This document shows, piece by piece, positions 62,886-64,000 of a DNA stretch of 64,000 nt (the stretch's first letter is position 1; the number at the start of each line of letters is the position of its first letter). The position numbers were made by a program, and so were the translations under genes. Source of the stretch: Succinimonas amylolytica DSM 2873 (GTDB lineage: Bacteria > Pseudomonadota > Gammaproteobacteria > Enterobacterales > Succinivibrionaceae); NCBI RefSeq assembly GCF_000378405.1, contig NZ_KB899637.1:492050-556049 (forward strand), written 5' to 3'. The notes under the pieces are model-generated. The model made no database searches, was not told the origin of the DNA, and saw nothing but the letters and a program-made list of their open reading frames with translations.

Positions 62886-63062
62886 CAAACAATGTTAAGG
62901 TCTGAAACCTTGAACCCGGAAGTTCAAAGCGGGGGACGCTGAAGTACACTTAGGCTTCCTGACGGGATTCCTGTTAAAGATCCGCAGGCCTGCACACCAT
63001 GTACCTTTAATCTCCCTAATCTGTATGTATCGGCTCAGGGACATAACCAAATACAATGCCTA
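62886..63062 (-). ncRNA. ssrS: 6S RNA
   Basis: The minus strand carries CCCTGAGCCGATA near the 5' end and TTGAACTTCCGGGTTCAAGG towards the 3' end, both 6S RNA landmarks in gammaproteobacteria. Between them is the characteristic bulged helix region that mimics an open promoter and traps RNA polymerase sigma-70. Location between zapA and fau is conserved. End positions are approximate. Confidence 0.87.
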
Positions 63063-63084
63063 AAAATCGGCGATTGAAGAGAAT

Positions 63085-63432
63085 TCAGCCCTTGTTGCCC
63101 TTTAGGAGCTCCGCAAGCCTCCTTACTCTTGATTCCAGTGTATCGTTTATATCCTTTAATTGCAACGTTTTTTGGTTCAATTCGTGACAAAAATCTAAAG
63201 ATGCCAGAAGCGCTATCTTTTCCATTGACAGGCCCGGAGCCATTTTTCGGAGTTCCAGAATCTTGTCGTTGACCATGTTCTGGGCCCGGATCATGGCAGC
63301 AGCCTCTCCCTTGCGGCAGGTGATGCGCATAGTCTGTCCGGAAAGAGTAAGATTCACCTGTTCGGTGGACAGGGGTCTGATTTCCTGAGCTCCTGCGGCG
63401 GACTCCTGCTCTGGTTCGTTGTTGCTCTGCAT
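63085..63432 (-). CDS. zapA: Cell-division protein ZapA
   Basis: A 115-residue coiled-coil protein that bundles FtsZ. QVNLTLSGQTMRITCRKGEAAAMI forms the N-terminal strand/helix, then a long C-terminal coiled coil (LEL-RKMAPGLSMEKIALLASLDF and heptads to the end). Length and position upstream of ssrS fit ZapA. The N-terminal 15 residues vary. Confidence 0.92.
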   Translation of the reverse strand: MQSNNEPEQESAAGAQEIRPLSTEQVNLTLSGQTMRITCRKGEAAAMIRAQNMVNDKILELRKMAPGLSMEKIALLASLDFCHELNQKTLQLKDINDTLESRVRRLAELLKGNKG

Positions 63433-63496
63433 GGCTATTGTTCCCGCTCAAAAACTGAAGACGCGGGATGCCTGCGGCACCCCGCGCGGCATTTGC

Positions 63497-64000
63497 CTAC
63501 TCGGAACCGGCAGCGGATTCTGCGGTGTCCGCGCCGTTTTCCTCTCTGATTTCTTCCGGATCCGGCTTTTTCAGGGAAATTTCGGGTTTCGGATTTCCGC
63601 ATTCGGTGCAGAAGCGGCCCTGATTAATTTCCCCGCAGGAGCACTGCCAGACCACCCGGCTGCGCGGTGTGCCGCATTCCGAGCAGAATTTGCCGCTGTT
63701 CGTGTTGCCGCAGCGGCACTTCCAGATTACCCGGCAGGATTTTGCGGCAGCGGCTGAATTTCTTCTGCTGTTCTGGCGCTTCTCATGCTCGGCCAGGGCA
63801 AAAAGACGCATGGCCTCTCCGGTACCGAAGCCCATAAGCCCCTGTCCCAGCATGTAGCCGGTGCCGTAGAGGGAAGCCCCGAAAGGCGCGGGATAAAATC
63901 CGAAGGCCGGATAGATTCCCGGCCAGATGCCGCATCCCGGAAGACTTCCGGAATCGCAGTCCGGGAAACCGCCGGCAGCGCCGAAATCGCCCATGTCACC
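63497..64000 (-). CDS. Zinc-ribbon protein, C-terminal part (5' partial)
   Basis: The reading frame runs off the right edge of the window. The visible part begins with a Gly/Pro/Tyr-rich linker, then two zinc ribbons: CRCGNTNSGKFCSECG and CSCGEINQGRFCTECG. The tail is acidic (DPEEIREENGADT). This arrangement is seen at the end of SPFH/Band 7 'virion core'-type proteins, so the missing N-terminus may be an SPFH domain; that cannot be seen. Confidence 0.65.
   Translation of the reverse strand, partial: GDMGDFGAAGGFPDCDSGSLPGCGIWPGIYPAFGFYPAPFGASLYGTGYMLGQGLMGFGTGEAMRLFALAEHEKRQNSRRNSAAAAKSCRVIWKCRCGNTNSGKFCSECGTPRSRVVWQCSCGEINQGRFCTECGNPKPEISLKKPDPEEIREENGADTAESAAGSE

Noticed and set aside
1-64000. 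tRNA and rRNA genes
   Set aside because: No cloverleaf or rRNA-like segment was found by eye.

Overview
The window looks like a chromosomal stretch of an anaerobic or facultatively anaerobic gammaproteobacterium. The right end carries the enterobacterial-type arrangement zapA, 6S RNA (ssrS), 5-formyl-THF cyclo-ligase and rpiA. A class III (oxygen-independent) ribonucleotide reductase lies behind an FNR-like site and two NrdR-like boxes. Family is an inference: a Succinivibrionaceae-like host would fit, but the sequence alone does not prove it. Most genes are rich in CCGG-type codons. Two AT-rich patches (about 0.33-1.9 kb and 49.2-52.7 kb) differ and look acquired or decayed.

Layout. 0-2 kb: the tail of a possible transposase abutting a truncated PKD-domain lipoprotein. 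2-15.4 kb: a type III-D-like CRISPR-Cas locus. It holds a Cas10 with an intact GGDD motif but no HD domain, a single-domain RAMP, Csx10-like, a double RAMP, a Csx19-like protein and a TIGR03986-like RAMP, then an unknown convergent gene, two tandem RlaP-type nucleotidyltransferases, and a ten-repeat CRISPR array with one spacer present twice. No cas1, cas2, cas6 or CARF effector is visible. 15.9-29.3 kb: a complete Ter stress-response and 'biosynthetic module' locus. It has a divergent TerC, three TerD-family proteins, ATP-grasp, HAD, CitE-like lyase, PRTase-TRSP, StiP/PELOTA PRTase, AIM24-like, YceG_bac and TelA. A consensus promoter (TTGACA-18-TATAAT) precedes the first terD, and internal terminators divide the locus.

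29.5-43 kb: a MerR regulator with a VIT/VWA protein, a Sel1-repeat membrane protein, an orphan HEPN toxin-like protein, a TPM-domain protein, Ogt, a nitroreductase, a frameshifted hypothetical gene, a GTPase, and a DnaQ-like exonuclease paired with a paralogue that has lost its catalytic residues. 43.4-49.1 kb: a signalling cluster (double-receiver HD-GYP protein, FIST sensor, soluble hybrid kinase with HPt) followed by tag. 49.5-54.1 kb: small lipoprotein operons (CsgG/DUF4810/DUF799; DUF2846 plus an unknown lipoprotein), small secreted proteins and gene remnants. 54.6-64 kb: nrdD, a secreted cysteine-rich protein, a chemotaxis receptor, yigZ, rpiA, fau, ssrS, zapA and the end of a zinc-ribbon protein.

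How the genes may work together. The cas operon would build an RNA-guided type III effector using crRNAs processed by a Cas6 encoded elsewhere, and could signal through cyclic oligoadenylate because its GGDD is intact. The Ter cluster would make a nucleoside-like metabolite linked to metal or envelope stress. FIST, hybrid kinase and HD-GYP form a plausible chain from ligand sensing to c-di-GMP turnover. All domain calls rest on reading the translated sequence and recalled family motifs. No database search was possible.
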